Source: Gelria sp. Kuro-4 (GTDB lineage: Bacteria > Bacillota > DTU030 > DUMP01). From it: 64,000 nt of DNA. The position numbers and the translations under genes are program-made. Of the stretch, positions 27,708-37,100 are shown in pieces (position 1 is the stretch's first letter; every line of letters begins with the position of its first letter). Where the stretch lies: positions 1,115,001 to 1,179,000 of the forward strand of contig NZ_AP024619.1 of the NCBI RefSeq assembly GCF_019668485.1. Direction: 5' to 3'. Below the pieces are notes generated by a model that worked only from the letters and a program-made list of their open reading frames with translations, was not told where the DNA came from and made no database searches.

Positions 27708-27724
27708 TTGGCATGTTTTTTGCA
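27708..27724 (+). promoter_or_regulatory. Possible sigma-54 promoter
   Basis: TTGGCATGTTTTTTGCA matches the -24/-12 consensus TTGGCACGnnnnTTGCW, with the required ten bases between GG and GC. It points toward the amino acid dehydrogenase 374 bases downstream. No good sigma-A promoter was found in that gap. Confidence 0.55.
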
Positions 27725-27889
27725 AATAACAAGGGCGGTACCAAGTCGGTACCCACAAGAAGGCTGGTGGTCAAGAAAAGGGAAAACACGAAGAAGGGAA
27801 GGGGTGGTGTTCCGCCGATACCGCCGAGACCGGAGCGAAGCGTAAGGAGTTGCAGTATCCTGACCTGTGTCTGCAGTTTTGTTCGTATT

Positions 27890-27939
27890 CTGCAACATTT
27901 TGCAGCTTTGTTGTCCGTTAACCTGCATTATGTTGCAGG
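27890..27939. repeat. Two related 16-bp palindromes, CTGCA-N6-TGCAG
   Basis: CTGCAACATTTTGCAG (27890-27905) and CTGCATTATGTTGCAG (27923-27938) share the pattern CTGCAnnnnnnTGCAG and lie 17 bases apart. An imperfect third copy (TTGCAGTATCC...CTGCAG) is at 27850-27876. They look like binding sites for a dimeric regulator of the downstream dehydrogenase. The 540 bases between the purine promoter and the dehydrogenase hold no convincing gene. Confidence 0.55.
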
Positions 27940-28097
27940 GTGGAACCGTATCACAAGTGGGCAAGCGCCTTGACGATGGTACTAAAATCACCGGAGGAGA
28001 ACGGTGGATTCCCGGCGCGGTTCGCGCTTGAGGGGCCAAGAACTCTGCCGGCGGCGCAGCCGAAAAGATCGCTTAAATGTAGGGGGAGGCTTAGAAA

Positions 28098-29165
28098 ATG
28101 AGAGATGTCCTTAGAAATATGGAAGAGTACGATCACGAGCAAGTCTTGTTTGGTTATGACAAGGTATCCGGGCTGAGGTGCATCATCGCCATTCATAATA
28201 CAACCCTTGGGCCGGCTCTGGGTGGCCTTCGCATTTGGCCTTACAAGAACGAGGATGAGGCCTTGTTTGATGTTTTGCGCTTGTCCAGGGGAATGACCTA
28301 TAAGAATTCGGGGATGGGGCTCGACTTCGGCGGGGCCAAATCTGTGATCATCGCCGATCCCAATAAAGAAAAACCGGAGGAGCTGCTGCGTGCCTTCGGC
28401 CGCATGGTAGAAAGCTTAGGAGGCCGCTATATTACGGCCGAGGATGTCGGTAGTACTTTGGAAGACATGATGACGATTCGCAAGGAAACCAAATACGTGG
28501 CCGGGCTGCCTGAAACATCCGGAAATCCCTCGCCGGTGACTGCTTACGGGGTATTGCAGGCCATGCGCGCCACGGCAAAACACGTCTGGGGAAATGAAAG
28601 CCTGGAAAACAAAAAAGTAGCCGTCCAGGGCTGTGGTAACGTCGGCCTGAGCCTGATTGAACAGCTCATCCAGGCCGGTGCCACGGTATATGCTGCTGAT
28701 ATGTTCGAGAATAAGCTGCAGCGTGCTGTCAAAGCGGGAGCCATTCCTGTAGAACAAGACAAAGTTTTTGACGTTGAGGCTGACATATTTGCTCCTTGCG
28801 CTCTTGGAGCCGTTCTCAACGACGAGACTATTCCTAAATTAAAAGTCAAGGCAGTCTGCGGTTCAGCCAACAACCAGCTGCTGGAACCGCGCCACGGGAA
28901 AGCCCTTGCAGCCAGGGGGATCGTATATGCGCCGGATTTCATCGTCAACGGCGGAGGCGTAATCAACGTGGCGGAAGAGTTCGCCCCGGGTGGGTATAAT
29001 AAGGAGCGAGCGTACAAGAAAGCAGCAGGTATTTATGACATTCTCCTCAAGGTCTTTGCCATCGCCACCGAAAGGAAGATCGAACCGTACGAAGCTGCCA
29101 AGGTGTTGGCTGAAGAACGTATTCGGAAGGCACTGGAGCAAAAACGTATGTACCTGGGCAGGTAA
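28098..29165 (+). CDS. Leucine/valine dehydrogenase (Glu/Leu/Phe/Val dehydrogenase family)
   Basis: The 355-residue enzyme reversibly deaminates a branched-chain amino acid with NAD. The substrate domain has GPALGGLRIWPYKNEDEAL and the catalytic lysine region GMTYKNSGMGLDFGGAKSVI, matching leucine dehydrogenase. The NAD domain has VAVQGCGNVGLSLIEQL (GxGxxG, near residue 180) and DFIVNGGGVINVAEE. ATG 28098 follows AGGGGGAGG with a nine-base gap. Valine or phenylalanine cannot be ruled out as substrate. The gene is visibly richer in A and T than its neighbours. Its long upstream region carries a sigma-54-like promoter and palindromes; a hairpin ends the unit at 29193-29228. Confidence 0.9.
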   Translation: MRDVLRNMEEYDHEQVLFGYDKVSGLRCIIAIHNTTLGPALGGLRIWPYKNEDEALFDVLRLSRGMTYKNSGMGLDFGGAKSVIIADPNKEKPEELLRAFGRMVESLGGRYITAEDVGSTLEDMMTIRKETKYVAGLPETSGNPSPVTAYGVLQAMRATAKHVWGNESLENKKVAVQGCGNVGLSLIEQLIQAGATVYAADMFENKLQRAVKAGAIPVEQDKVFDVEADIFAPCALGAVLNDETIPKLKVKAVCGSANNQLLEPRHGKALAARGIVYAPDFIVNGGGVINVAEEFAPGGYNKERAYKKAAGIYDILLKVFAIATERKIEPYEAAKVLAEERIRKALEQKRMYLGR

Positions 29166-29192
29166 GCTCCTTTTGAGCCGCCGAATGCCGAA

Positions 29193-29228
29193 CAGGCCCT
29201 GTAAGCGCTGGATGGCTTACAGGGCCTG
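29193..29228 (+). terminator. Long hairpin after the dehydrogenase gene
   Basis: CAGGCCCTGTAAGC and GCTTACAGGGCCTG form a 14-pair stem with an eight-base loop, followed by a weak ATTGCGTT tail. It could act on both strands. Confidence 0.65.
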
Positions 29229-29334
29229 ATTGCGTTGGCAAACGTTTACGCACCGTCCAAAGTTGTTACCAGGGATTCTTCCGTCTTTACCCTTGGCCCC
29301 ATACTCAATGTGCTTGATTCATCCGGCTGCGGTT

Positions 29335-29739
29335 CTAAGCGCTGTCTGATGGGGGCGATGCCCCATAGTGTAAGGCGGGCACTTTTGCGCCGACAAACTC
29401 CAGCACCTTGCGAGCCAGTTCCAAGGCCGCTGCGGCATCCCTGGCCCCATAAGCCGCCGAAGGAATGCCGCCCGGAAGTCCATTGGGGTAGCGGGTGGGG
29501 ATATAGTACTTGTCGAGGAGGGCGGCCTCAGGAGCGATGCCTGCAAAAGAAGGGTCCTCAGAGGTGGCCTTGGTGGCCAGCTCAGCCACGGAGTGTCCCC
29601 AAGGATCCTCTCCGCACGAGTAAAGAAAAGCCTTGAGCGCCTTTTCGGCGCTTTGCTGGCAGAGGAAACAGGCGACGTTGAAGCGCTCACCCGAGGCGTT
29701 GAACTCGGCGTCGTCCAGGTCTTTTCTTGCCTGGGCCAA
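29335..29739 (-). CDS. HEPN-domain protein (toxin half of HEPN/MNT pair)
   Basis: The protein has the HEPN helical bundle, with RFNVACFLCQQSAEKALKAFL as its signature. In the usual family form the N-terminus reads like Y.EEAERWLAQAR.DL. That sequence continues upstream of 29739 in frame up to a stop near 29803, but contains no ATG, GTG or TTG. The only usable start is TTG 29739, with a weak ribosome site, unless coupling to the MNT stop is used. No clear RxxxxxH ribonuclease motif is seen, so activity is uncertain. It lies directly after the MNT gene and is A/T-richer than the surroundings. Confidence 0.75.
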   Translation of the reverse strand: MAQARKDLDDAEFNASGERFNVACFLCQQSAEKALKAFLYSCGEDPWGHSVAELATKATSEDPSFAGIAPEAALLDKYYIPTRYPNGLPGGIPSAAYGARDAAAALELARKVLEFVGAKVPALHYGASPPSDSA

Positions 29740-29755
29740 CCAGCGCTCAGCTTCT

Positions 29756-30112
29756 TCAGTGTATGGACGCCGCGTAGAGTACCACCCCTTCCTTTACCGC
29801 CCGTTGGACGAAAGGATTTTTTTGCTGAAGCTCGGTAAACTCTTCCGGCGTATAGCACAGGAGATCCAGGCTGACAGTAGGGAGAAGCCTTCGGTACAAA
29901 ACGTCAAGTCGTTCCAGGAATCCAAGGTTTGTCTCCCAAATAACCATGAGGTCGATATCGCTGTGCTTTTCCACCTTTTGGCCGGCCAGGGAGCCGAAAA
30001 GGATTACCATGTTAACGCCTGTCTCGGCAAGGATGCTTACTATTCTCTTGAGCTCAGCTGTCAGCTTCTCCCGACGCTGTGTGCGCAAAGCGGCACGTTC
30101 GGCTGCCGGCAT
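29756..30112 (-). CDS. MNT nucleotidyltransferase (antitoxin half of HEPN/MNT pair)
   Basis: The 118-residue protein has the minimal nucleotidyltransferase core: ILFGSLAGQKVEKHSDIDLMVI, with the GS and the paired Asp (DID) that bind metal and ATP. Known MNT antitoxins silence HEPN toxins by adding AMP to them. The start at ATG 30112 is set by AAGGCGG eight bases upstream; GTG 30121 is also in frame. Its last bases lead into the HEPN frame. The pair is probably a toxin-antitoxin module. Confidence 0.82.
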   Translation of the reverse strand: MPAAERAALRTQRREKLTAELKRIVSILAETGVNMVILFGSLAGQKVEKHSDIDLMVIWETNLGFLERLDVLYRRLLPTVSLDLLCYTPEEFTELQQKNPFVQRAVKEGVVLYAASIH

Positions 30113-30279
30113 GGAAACCACCGCCTTAGCGAGCGCTTTATGTACGATAATTCTAGCATAGTAATTCTACCAGAAGAAACTGCCCCGCACAAGCCCCGGA
30201 AGAACCCTTAAAGCCCAGTACGCAGATGTCCGCGGCTTCCAGGGTTTCGCAGCGCATGCCGGCCGGAAACCCTGCCCGC

Positions 30280-30308
30280 AATAAACCCCGGGGCGCATGC
30301 CCCGGGGT
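30280..30308 (-). terminator. Terminator of the DUF2680 gene
   Basis: On the minus strand CCCCGGGGC-atgc-GCCCCGGGG is followed by TTTATTG. Confidence 0.7.
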
Positions 30309-30352
30309 GGAGGAAGGGTTGCGGCAAGGAATCAGGAGGGGGTCGGTTTGCC

Positions 30353-30742
30353 CTAGCTTTGCGCAGCCGGCGCCGGAGAGGAGGGCGCATAGCCGGGACC
30401 GTAGCCCCAGCGCGCCGGGCCGCGCCCGAGACCGGCGTTTGGGCCGAAACCGCTGTGGCAGAACCCAGGGCCCATGCCCCAGCCGGGGCCGTACTGGAAG
30501 TTGTTCTCTTTCTGCCACTCGTACATCTGGTCAACGCGGTCCTTGGCGATCTTGGCCTGGTCGGGGGTGATCCGGCCCAGGTCCACGTACTTGTCGATGA
30601 TTTGTTTGCGCAGGTTCACCATTTGCTGGTAGAGGGCCGCCAAGTCAGCGGTGGTATCCTGCGTGTCTGTGGCGGCCAGCGCCGGGATGGCGGTCAGGGC
30701 CAGCACGAGGGCCGCAATGCCGAAGGCCAGGAGCTTCTTCAC
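30353..30742 (-). CDS. Secreted DUF2680 family protein
   Basis: The 129-residue product starts at GTG 30742 with AAAAGGAGG eight bases upstream. It has a signal peptide (VKKLLAFGIAALVLALTAIPALA) with an ALA-A cleavage site. The mature part begins with a short helical DUF2680 domain (LAALYQQMVNLRKQIIDKYV..GRITPDQAKIAKDRVDQMY). It ends in a Gly/Pro/Tyr-rich tail like those of periplasmic or surface-associated small proteins. The function is not known. A long inverted repeat lies just upstream (30766-30843). Confidence 0.82.
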   Translation of the reverse strand: MKKLLAFGIAALVLALTAIPALAATDTQDTTADLAALYQQMVNLRKQIIDKYVDLGRITPDQAKIAKDRVDQMYEWQKENNFQYGPGWGMGPGFCHSGFGPNAGLGRGPARWGYGPGYAPSSPAPAAQS

Positions 30743-30765
30743 GAACAGCGCCTCCTTTTTTGGTG

Positions 30766-30843
30766 GTTGGTCGTGAGTTGTCGGCCTTGCCGGAGGATCA
30801 CGCCCAGCCGGACGACGACCGATGACCAAGACTTACGACCAAC
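30766..30843. repeat. Inverted repeat GTTGGTCGTGAGT...
   Basis: GTTGGTCGTGAGTTGTCGG and CCGATGACCAAGACTTACGACCAAC are imperfect inverted copies enclosing about 34 bases. It lies between two divergent genes and may be a degenerate interspersed repeat. Confidence 0.45.
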
Positions 30844-30988
30844 GAGTGTGGTTTTGCGGTACGGTTACAGTATAACCCCGAATTTTGAGGAGAGTTTGAG
30901 CTGGATGTGAAGAATTTGTGAAGTATAGCCGGGAGGAAAAGCCAATAGGATAGTAGAAGCTGTGAGCAGTAAAAGGGGGGGGACCGGG

Positions 30989-32452
30989 GTGGTGAGAGGA
31001 GACCGGCGCCGGCTTTTCATCGCCGCAGCTGTTCTAGTTCTCTTGGGCCTGGGGCTTGCCATCCGCTGCGAGGCGCCCAGCGGTGCAGGCGGGCTCTTAC
31101 CGCCGCCTGCAGTGCCGCAGGTGGCGGGGCTGGTGCCGGCCGTTTACGACCTGGACGTTTCTCTGGACCCCGCCGGCGGCACGCTGCGCGGGGAGAGTCG
31201 GGTGGAGTACACCAACAACGAGGAAGTCCCCTTGGGCGAACTCTATTTCCACCTCTACCCCAATGCCGCCCCCTTTGCCCGGGATGTGGCGCGGCCCGGC
31301 CGCCTTACCGTCCACGGTGTGCGGCTGGGTGAACACCCGGCCCGCTGGGAGGCGCGCGCCACCCAGCTTAAGGTTGCCCTGCCGCAGCCGCTCGCGCCGG
31401 GAGAGAAAGCGGAGCTCACCCTTACCTGGGAGCTTACCGTGCCCGCTTATCCCGGGCGCTTGGGCGAAAACGACGGCATCATCAGCCTGGGGAACTGGTA
31501 CCCCATCCTGGCCGTTTATGATGCGGCCGGCTGGCACCTGGACCCGTACTACGAGCGCGGCGACCCCTTTTACAGCGAGGTGGCGCGCTACAAGGTGCAC
31601 CTCGCCCTGCCGGACGCCTACCAGGCGGCGGCCACGGGCAACCTCCGGGCCGTGCGCAACCTGCCCGGGCCCACCAAGGAACTCACCTGGGAAAGCGGCC
31701 TGGTGCGGGACTTTGCCCTGGCCATTAGCTCCGACTACCAGGCGCTGCGCACCCGTGCGGGGGAGGTCCTGGTGCAGTCCTATTTTCCCAAAGAGGAACG
31801 GGACGGCGGCCGGCGGGTTCTGGCGGCGGGGCGTGACGCCCTGGAGTTTTTCAGCTGCATCTTCGGCTCCTATCCGTACGACCAGTTCACGCTGGCGGCC
31901 ACCGGCTTTTACCAGGGGGGCATGGAATACCCCAACATCGTCTTTCTGGCGCGGCAGTTCTACGGGCCGGCGGACGCGGATGTCTTGGAGTACGTGGCTG
32001 TCCACGAAACGGCCCACCAGTGGTGGTACGGGGTGGTGGGGAACAACCAGGAGGAAGAGGCCTGGCTGGACGAGGGGCTTGCCGAGTTCAGCACCCTGCT
32101 CTTTTTCGAAAAGGTGCGCGGCCGAACCGCTGCCGGGACGCAGTCCCTTCTTAGCCTCTACGAGGCCTACCGCCAGGCCGAAGGCGACGGCGTCGTCCTG
32201 CAGCGCCTGGACGCGTTTCCCAGCGACCTGGCATACAACGCGTTGGTCTACGGCAAGGGCTGCCTGCTCTTTATCAAACTGCGCGAGGAGGTGGGGGAAG
32301 AGACGCTCCTGAAGATCCTGAGAACATATTACCAGCGCTTCGCCTACCGCACGGCCACCAGCCGGGACTTCATCCGCGTGGCGGAGGAGGTAAGCGGGCG
32401 GGACCTCAGTGCCTTTTTCCACCGCTGGCTGGAGAGTGCCGGCGAAAAATAG
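30989..32452 (+). CDS. Membrane-anchored M1-family metallopeptidase
   Basis: The protein is about 487 residues. A single N-terminal membrane segment (LFIAAAVLVLLGLGLAI) anchors it outside the cell. The gluzincin active site is HETAHQWW with the third zinc ligand in WLDEGLAEF 19 residues on, and GGMEYP stands for the GAMEN exopeptidase motif. An N-terminal beta domain precedes the catalytic part. The start is uncertain: GTG 30989 has a G-rich ribosome site, while GTG 30962 would add nine residues. It has no close operon partner; a Fur-family gene follows with its own promoter. Confidence 0.88.
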   Translation: MVRGDRRRLFIAAAVLVLLGLGLAIRCEAPSGAGGLLPPPAVPQVAGLVPAVYDLDVSLDPAGGTLRGESRVEYTNNEEVPLGELYFHLYPNAAPFARDVARPGRLTVHGVRLGEHPARWEARATQLKVALPQPLAPGEKAELTLTWELTVPAYPGRLGENDGIISLGNWYPILAVYDAAGWHLDPYYERGDPFYSEVARYKVHLALPDAYQAAATGNLRAVRNLPGPTKELTWESGLVRDFALAISSDYQALRTRAGEVLVQSYFPKEERDGGRRVLAAGRDALEFFSCIFGSYPYDQFTLAATGFYQGGMEYPNIVFLARQFYGPADADVLEYVAVHETAHQWWYGVVGNNQEEEAWLDEGLAEFSTLLFFEKVRGRTAAGTQSLLSLYEAYRQAEGDGVVLQRLDAFPSDLAYNALVYGKGCLLFIKLREEVGEETLLKILRTYYQRFAYRTATSRDFIRVAEEVSGRDLSAFFHRWLESAGEK

Positions 32453-32475
32453 CGTCCCTTTTTCACTCCAGCGGG

Positions 32476-32503
32476 TTTACTTTTGCTCTCAATATGGTAT
32501 ACT
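32476..32503 (+). promoter_or_regulatory. Promoter of the Fur-family regulator
   Basis: TTTACT, a 16-base spacer and extended -10 TGGTATACT. Confidence 0.65.
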
Positions 32504-32543
32504 ATTAGTAACTTTTATTGGCGATGCGACTGAGGTGAGAGCC

Positions 32544-33014
32544 ATGCTGGAAAAAGAGGATAAAGGGCGCGAGCTCAAGCGGCGCTCTACCCGGCAGCGC
32601 AAGGTGGTCCTCGAAGTGCTGCGCGGCACCAAGTCCCACCCTACGGCCGACTGGGTGTACGAAGAGGTGCGCAAGCGCATTCCCAACATCAGCCTGGGCA
32701 CGGTGTACCGCAACCTGAAGCTCCTGCGCGACATGGGCGAGATCATGGAGCTGGACTTCGGCAGCACGTACAGCCGTTTTGACGGCAACCCGGAGCCGCA
32801 TTACCACTTCACCTGCGTGGACTGCGCCCGGGTGCTGGACGTGGACATCCCGGTGGCTACCGAACTGGAGGACGAAGTGCGTAAGCGGCACGGCTGGGAG
32901 GTTTTTTCGCACCGGGTGGAGTTTTACGGCCTCTGTGCCGAGTGCAGCCGGCGCCGCCGGGAGGAACAGGAGAGGGGCGCCGGTACGGCCAAGGCCCAAG
33001 GTCAAGGCAGGTAG
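32544..33014 (+). CDS. Fur-family metal-dependent regulator (PerR-like)
   Basis: The 156-residue protein has an N-terminal winged helix (STRQRKVVLEVLRG, HPTADWVYEEVRK, SLGTVYRNLKLL) and a C-terminal metal-binding dimerisation domain. Ligand motifs are EPHYHFTCVDC and the structural-zinc second pair CAEC. The HYHF and CxxC layout resembles PerR, but iron, zinc or manganese sensing cannot be told apart here. The start is ATG 32544 behind GAGGTGAG; upstream in-frame codons lie before the promoter. A terminator follows, so it is probably monocistronic. Confidence 0.9.
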   Translation: MLEKEDKGRELKRRSTRQRKVVLEVLRGTKSHPTADWVYEEVRKRIPNISLGTVYRNLKLLRDMGEIMELDFGSTYSRFDGNPEPHYHFTCVDCARVLDVDIPVATELEDEVRKRHGWEVFSHRVEFYGLCAECSRRRREEQERGAGTAKAQGQGR

Positions 33015-33017
33015 AAG

Positions 33018-33055
33018 GGGTTACCCGCAGCCGGACCGCTGCGGGTAATTTTTTA
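33018..33055 (+). terminator. Terminator after the Fur-family gene
   Basis: TTACCCGCAG and CTGCGGGTAA form a ten-pair stem followed by TTTTTTA. Confidence 0.92.
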
Positions 33056-33062
33056 CCTTGGG

Positions 33063-33091
33063 TTGCATGATTAAACTACATAGCGTATAAT
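33063..33091 (+). promoter_or_regulatory. Promoter of carAB-argF
   Basis: TTGCAT, a 17-base spacer and TATAAT, overlapping the palindrome GTATAATTATAC. The same TTGCAT-N17-TATAATTATA layout precedes argG, suggesting shared control. No PyrR attenuator is present here. Confidence 0.8.
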
Positions 33092-33137
33092 TATACAAGA
33101 CGGGGTAAAAGAGAAGGCAGCGATAGGAGGAGAGACC

Positions 33138-34199
33138 ATGCACGGTACCCTTACCCTGGCGGATGGAACGAGTTTTAGCGGGGAGTCTTTCGGCGCGCCG
33201 CTGGCCACAACCGGCGAGGTGGTCTTCAACACCAGCATGGTGGGCTACCAGGAGATCCTCACCGATCCTTCATACTACGGCCAGATCGTCGTCTTGACGT
33301 ACCCCCTGGTGGGCAATTACGGCATCAACCGCGAGGACATGGAGGCCCGCCACCCCTTTGTCCGTGGCTTGATCGTCGGCGAGGCCTGTGCGCGCCCGAG
33401 CCACTGGCGCAGTGCCGAAACGCTGGCTGCTTTTTTGGCTGAGCACGGCATTCCCGGACTGCAAGGGGTGGATACGCGGGCGCTGGTGCGCCACCTGCGC
33501 GCCCACGGCACACTGACCGGGACAGTTTCCCCGGTTGGGGCGCCGGCCGCCGCGCCCCCTGCGCGCGAGGATCCGGTGGCGGCGGTTACAACTCCCACCC
33601 CCTATGTTCTCCCCGGCCCCGGCCCGCGGGTGGCGGTACTGGATCTGGGGGTGAAGCGCGGTATCCTGCGCGCCTTGCGTTCCCTGGGGTGTGAGGTACA
33701 CGTGCTCCCGGCCGCCACCCCGGCCGGCGAGATCCTGCGCCTTAAGCCGGCCGGCGTGGTGATCTCCAACGGTCCCGGCGACCCGGCGGCCCTCACCGGG
33801 CCCGTCGCTACGGTGGCGCACCTCCTTGGGCGGGTGCCCTTCTTCGGCATCTGCCTGGGCCACCAGCTCCTCGCCTTGGCCCTGGGCGGGCGGACCTACA
33901 AGCTGCCCTTCGGGCATCGCGGCGCCAACCACCCGGTGCGGGAAGAAGCCACCGGGCGGGTGTACATCACCTCCCAGAACCACGGCTACGCAGTGGACGC
34001 AGCGTCGCTGGGCGGCACGGGACTGCGCGTCACCCACCGCAACCTGAACGACGGCACGGTGGAGGGCCTGGAGCACCGCAACCTGCCGGCGTTCTCCGTG
34101 CAGTACCACCCGGAAGCCGCCCCCGGCCCGGAGGATTCCGCTTATCTCTTCCGGCGCTTCTTCGGGCTCCTTACGGAGGAGGCGCAAAAGAGTGCCTAA
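33138..34199 (+). CDS. carA: Carbamoyl-phosphate synthase small subunit
   Basis: The glutaminase subunit supplies ammonia from glutamine to CarB. The 353-residue protein has the N-terminal domain ([17 protein letters not shown]) and a class I amidotransferase domain with the nucleophile in [16 protein letters not shown] (near residue 240) and the His/Glu pair in [17 protein letters not shown] 33138 follows AGGAGGAGA. It overlaps carB by eight bases. Its position before carB and argF, with argG and argH beyond, suggests an arginine-dedicated enzyme. Confidence 0.96.
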   Translation: MHGTLTLADGTSFSGESFGAPLATTGEVVFNTSMVGYQEILTDPSYYGQIVVLTYPLVGNYGINREDMEARHPFVRGLIVGEACARPSHWRSAETLAAFLAEHGIPGLQGVDTRALVRHLRAHGTLTGTVSPVGAPAAAPPAREDPVAAVTTPTPYVLPGPGPRVAVLDLGVKRGILRALRSLGCEVHVLPAATPAGEILRLKPAGVVISNGPGDPAALTGPVATVAHLLGRVPFFGICLGHQLLALALGGRTYKLPFGHRGANHPVREEATGRVYITSQNHGYAVDAASLGGTGLRVTHRNLNDGTVEGLEHRNLPAFSVQYHPEAAPGPEDSAYLFRRFFGLLTEEAQKSA

Positions 34200-37100
34200 A
34201 GACCCGAGCATTAAACGGGTGCTGGTGGTGGGCTCCGGGCCCATCGTCATCGGCCAGGCGGCCGAGTTTGACTATGCCGGCTCCCAGGCCTGCCGCGCCC
34301 TCAAGGAAGAGGGCGTAGAGGTGGTGCTGGTCAACAGCAACCCGGCCACCATCATGACCGACTACCACCTGGCCGATCGGGTGTACTTGGAGCCGCTCAC
34401 AGCCGAGTTCGTCGCGCGCGTCATCGCCGAGGAGCGGCCGGACGCGCTGCTGCCGGGCTTAGGCGGCCAGACCGGCCTCAATCTGGCCCGCGAGCTCAGC
34501 CTGAACGGGGTGCTCCAGCGTTACGGGGTACGCCTTTTGGGCACGCCGCTTACGGCTATCGAAAGGGCGGAGGATCGCGAGCTTTTTAAGGAGACCATGG
34601 CCGCCTGCGGCGAGGCGGTGCCGCCCAGCCAGGCCGTGGCGTCCATAGCGGAGGCCCAGGCCTTCGCCGCCCGGTGCGGTTTCCCCCTCATCGTGCGCCC
34701 GGCCTACACCCTGGGCGGCAGCGGCGGCGGGCGCGCCCGCAACCGGACGGAGCTCACCGAGGTGGTGCGCCGGGGCCTGAGGCTCAGCCCCATCGGCCAG
34801 GTGCTGGTGGAAAAGAGCCTGGAGGGCTGGAAGGAGATCGAGTACGAGGTGATGCGGGACGCCGGCGACAACTGCATCACCGTCTGCAACATGGAAAACC
34901 TGGACCCCATGGGCATCCATACCGGCGACAGCGTGGTGGTGGCCCCCTCGCAGACCCTCACCAACCGGGAGTACCAGCTCTTGCGCACCGCCGCCCTGAA
35001 GATTATCCGCACCCTGGGAATAGTGGGCGGTTGCAACATCCAGTTTGCCCTGGATCCCCAAAGCGAGCGCTACTACGTGATTGAGGTGAACCCGCGGGTG
35101 AGCCGCTCCAGCGCCCTGGCTTCCAAGGCCACCGGCTACCCCATCGCCAAGGTGACGGCCAAGGTGGCCCTGGGGCTCAGGCTCGACGAGATAAAAAACC
35201 CGGTGACGGGCGGGACCTGGGCCGCCTTTGAGCCGGCGCTGGACTATGTGGTGGTCAAGGTGCCGCGCTGGCCCTTTGACAAGTTCAAGCAGGGCGACCG
35301 CCGCCTGGGGACGCAGATGAAGGCCACCGGCGAGGTGATGGCGCTCGACCGCACCCTGGAAGGGGCGCTGCTTAAGGCGATCCGCTCCCTGGAGGTGGGG
35401 CTCACCCACCCCAGCGCACCTGCCCTGGAGCAGCTTTCCCGGGCGGAGCTGGCCGCGGCGCTCCAGGAGGTGCGCGACGACCGCCTGCTCCTGCTCTTTG
35501 CCGCCCTGCGCCGTGGCTTCAGCGTGGCGGAACTGGCCGGTGCCACCGGCATCGATCCTTTCTTCCTGGGTAAGCTCGAGAACATCGTGCTGCTGGAGCG
35601 GGAACTGGCCGCCGGCCTGACCCCGGAGCGTTTGGCGCGAGCCAAAAGGCTGGGCTTCAGCGATGCCGCCATCGCCCGCTTGAGCGGCGTACCAGCGGCG
35701 GCCGTGCGGCGCCTGCGCGCCGAACAGCGGCTGGCGCCGGCCTACAAAATGGTGGATACCTGTGCCGCCGAGTTCCGCGCCGCCACCCCGTACTACTACT
35801 CCACCTACGCCGGGTGTGACGAGGTGGCGGCGAGCCCCCGGGCCACGGTGGCGGTGCTGGGGTCCGGGCCTATCCGCATCGGCCAGGGCATTGAGTTCGA
35901 CTACTGCTCGGTGCAGGCCGTCTGGGCGGCGCGGGCGGCGGGTTATGAGACCGTGCTGATCAACAACAACCCGGAGACGGTGAGTACCGACTTCGACACC
36001 GCCGACCGCCTCTACTTTGAGCCGCTCCACCCGGAGGACGTCGGGGCGGTGCTGGAAAAGGAGCGGCCGGCGGGCATCATCGCCCAGTTCGGCGGCCAGA
36101 CCGCCCTCAACCTGGCGGTAGAGCTGGACGGGCGGTATCCTCTGCTCGGCACGGCGCCGGCGGGCCTGGCCGCCGCCGAAGACCGCGAGCTGTTCGACGC
36201 GCTCCTGGCCCGCCTGGGGCTGGCCCGCCCGGCGGGCGGGGCCGTCACCGACGTCAAGGCCGGCCTCGCCCTGGCGGAGCGGCTGGGGTTTCCGGTGCTG
36301 GTACGTCCTTCCTTTGTCCTGGGCGGGCGGGGGATGGAGGTGGTGGTCGGCGAGGCTGAGCTGCGCCGCTATCTGGAGGAAGCCCTGGCCGTCTCTCCCG
36401 GGCATCCCATCCTTATCGACCGCTACCTCCCGGGCAAGGAAATCGAGGTGGACGCCCTGGCCGACGGGGAAGAGGTGACCGTCCCGGGGATTATGGAGCA
36501 CATTGAGCGGGCGGGGATTCACTCAGGGGACAGCATCGCCGTCTACCCGGCACGCCTTACGCCCGCGCTCACAGAGAAGATTGTGGCCGCCACCCGCGCC
36601 CTGGCCCGTGGCCTTCAGGCCAAGGGCCTCATCAACATCCAGTTTGTTTACTACCAAGGCCGCCTGTACGTGATCGAGGCCAACCCGCGCGCCAGCCGCA
36701 CGGTGCCTTTCCTGAGCAAGGTGACCGGTCTGGCGCTGGTGCCGCTGGCCACGCGCCTGGGCCTGGGCGCCCGCTTAAGCGAGCTGGGCCTTGCCCCCGG
36801 GCTGGTCCCGCCGCGGCGGCTGGTGGCGGTGAAGGCACCGGTTTTCTCCTTCGGGAAGCTTACGCGGGTGGACCCGCGCCTGGGGCCGGAGATGAAGTCC
36901 ACCGGCGAAGTGCTGGGACTCGACCGGACGCTCCCCGCCGCCTTGTACAAGGCGCTCCTCGCCGCCGGGCAGGCGCTGCCGGCGGGAGGGACGATGCTCC
37001 TTTCGGTGGCGGACCGGGATAAGGAGGAGGTGCTGCCGGCGGCAAAAGAGCTTACGGAGCTGGGCTGGCGGCTCAGCGCCACGCCGGGGACGGCCCGCTG

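Noticed and set aside
27713-27973. 86-aa plus-strand open frame upstream of the dehydrogenase
   Set aside because: No ribosome site, no family features, and it overlaps the promoter-like and palindromic sites.
33063-33100. PyrR attenuator or clear ArgR box before carA
   Set aside because: No PyrR loop or terminator is present, and the A/T palindrome is too weak a match to call an ArgR box outright.
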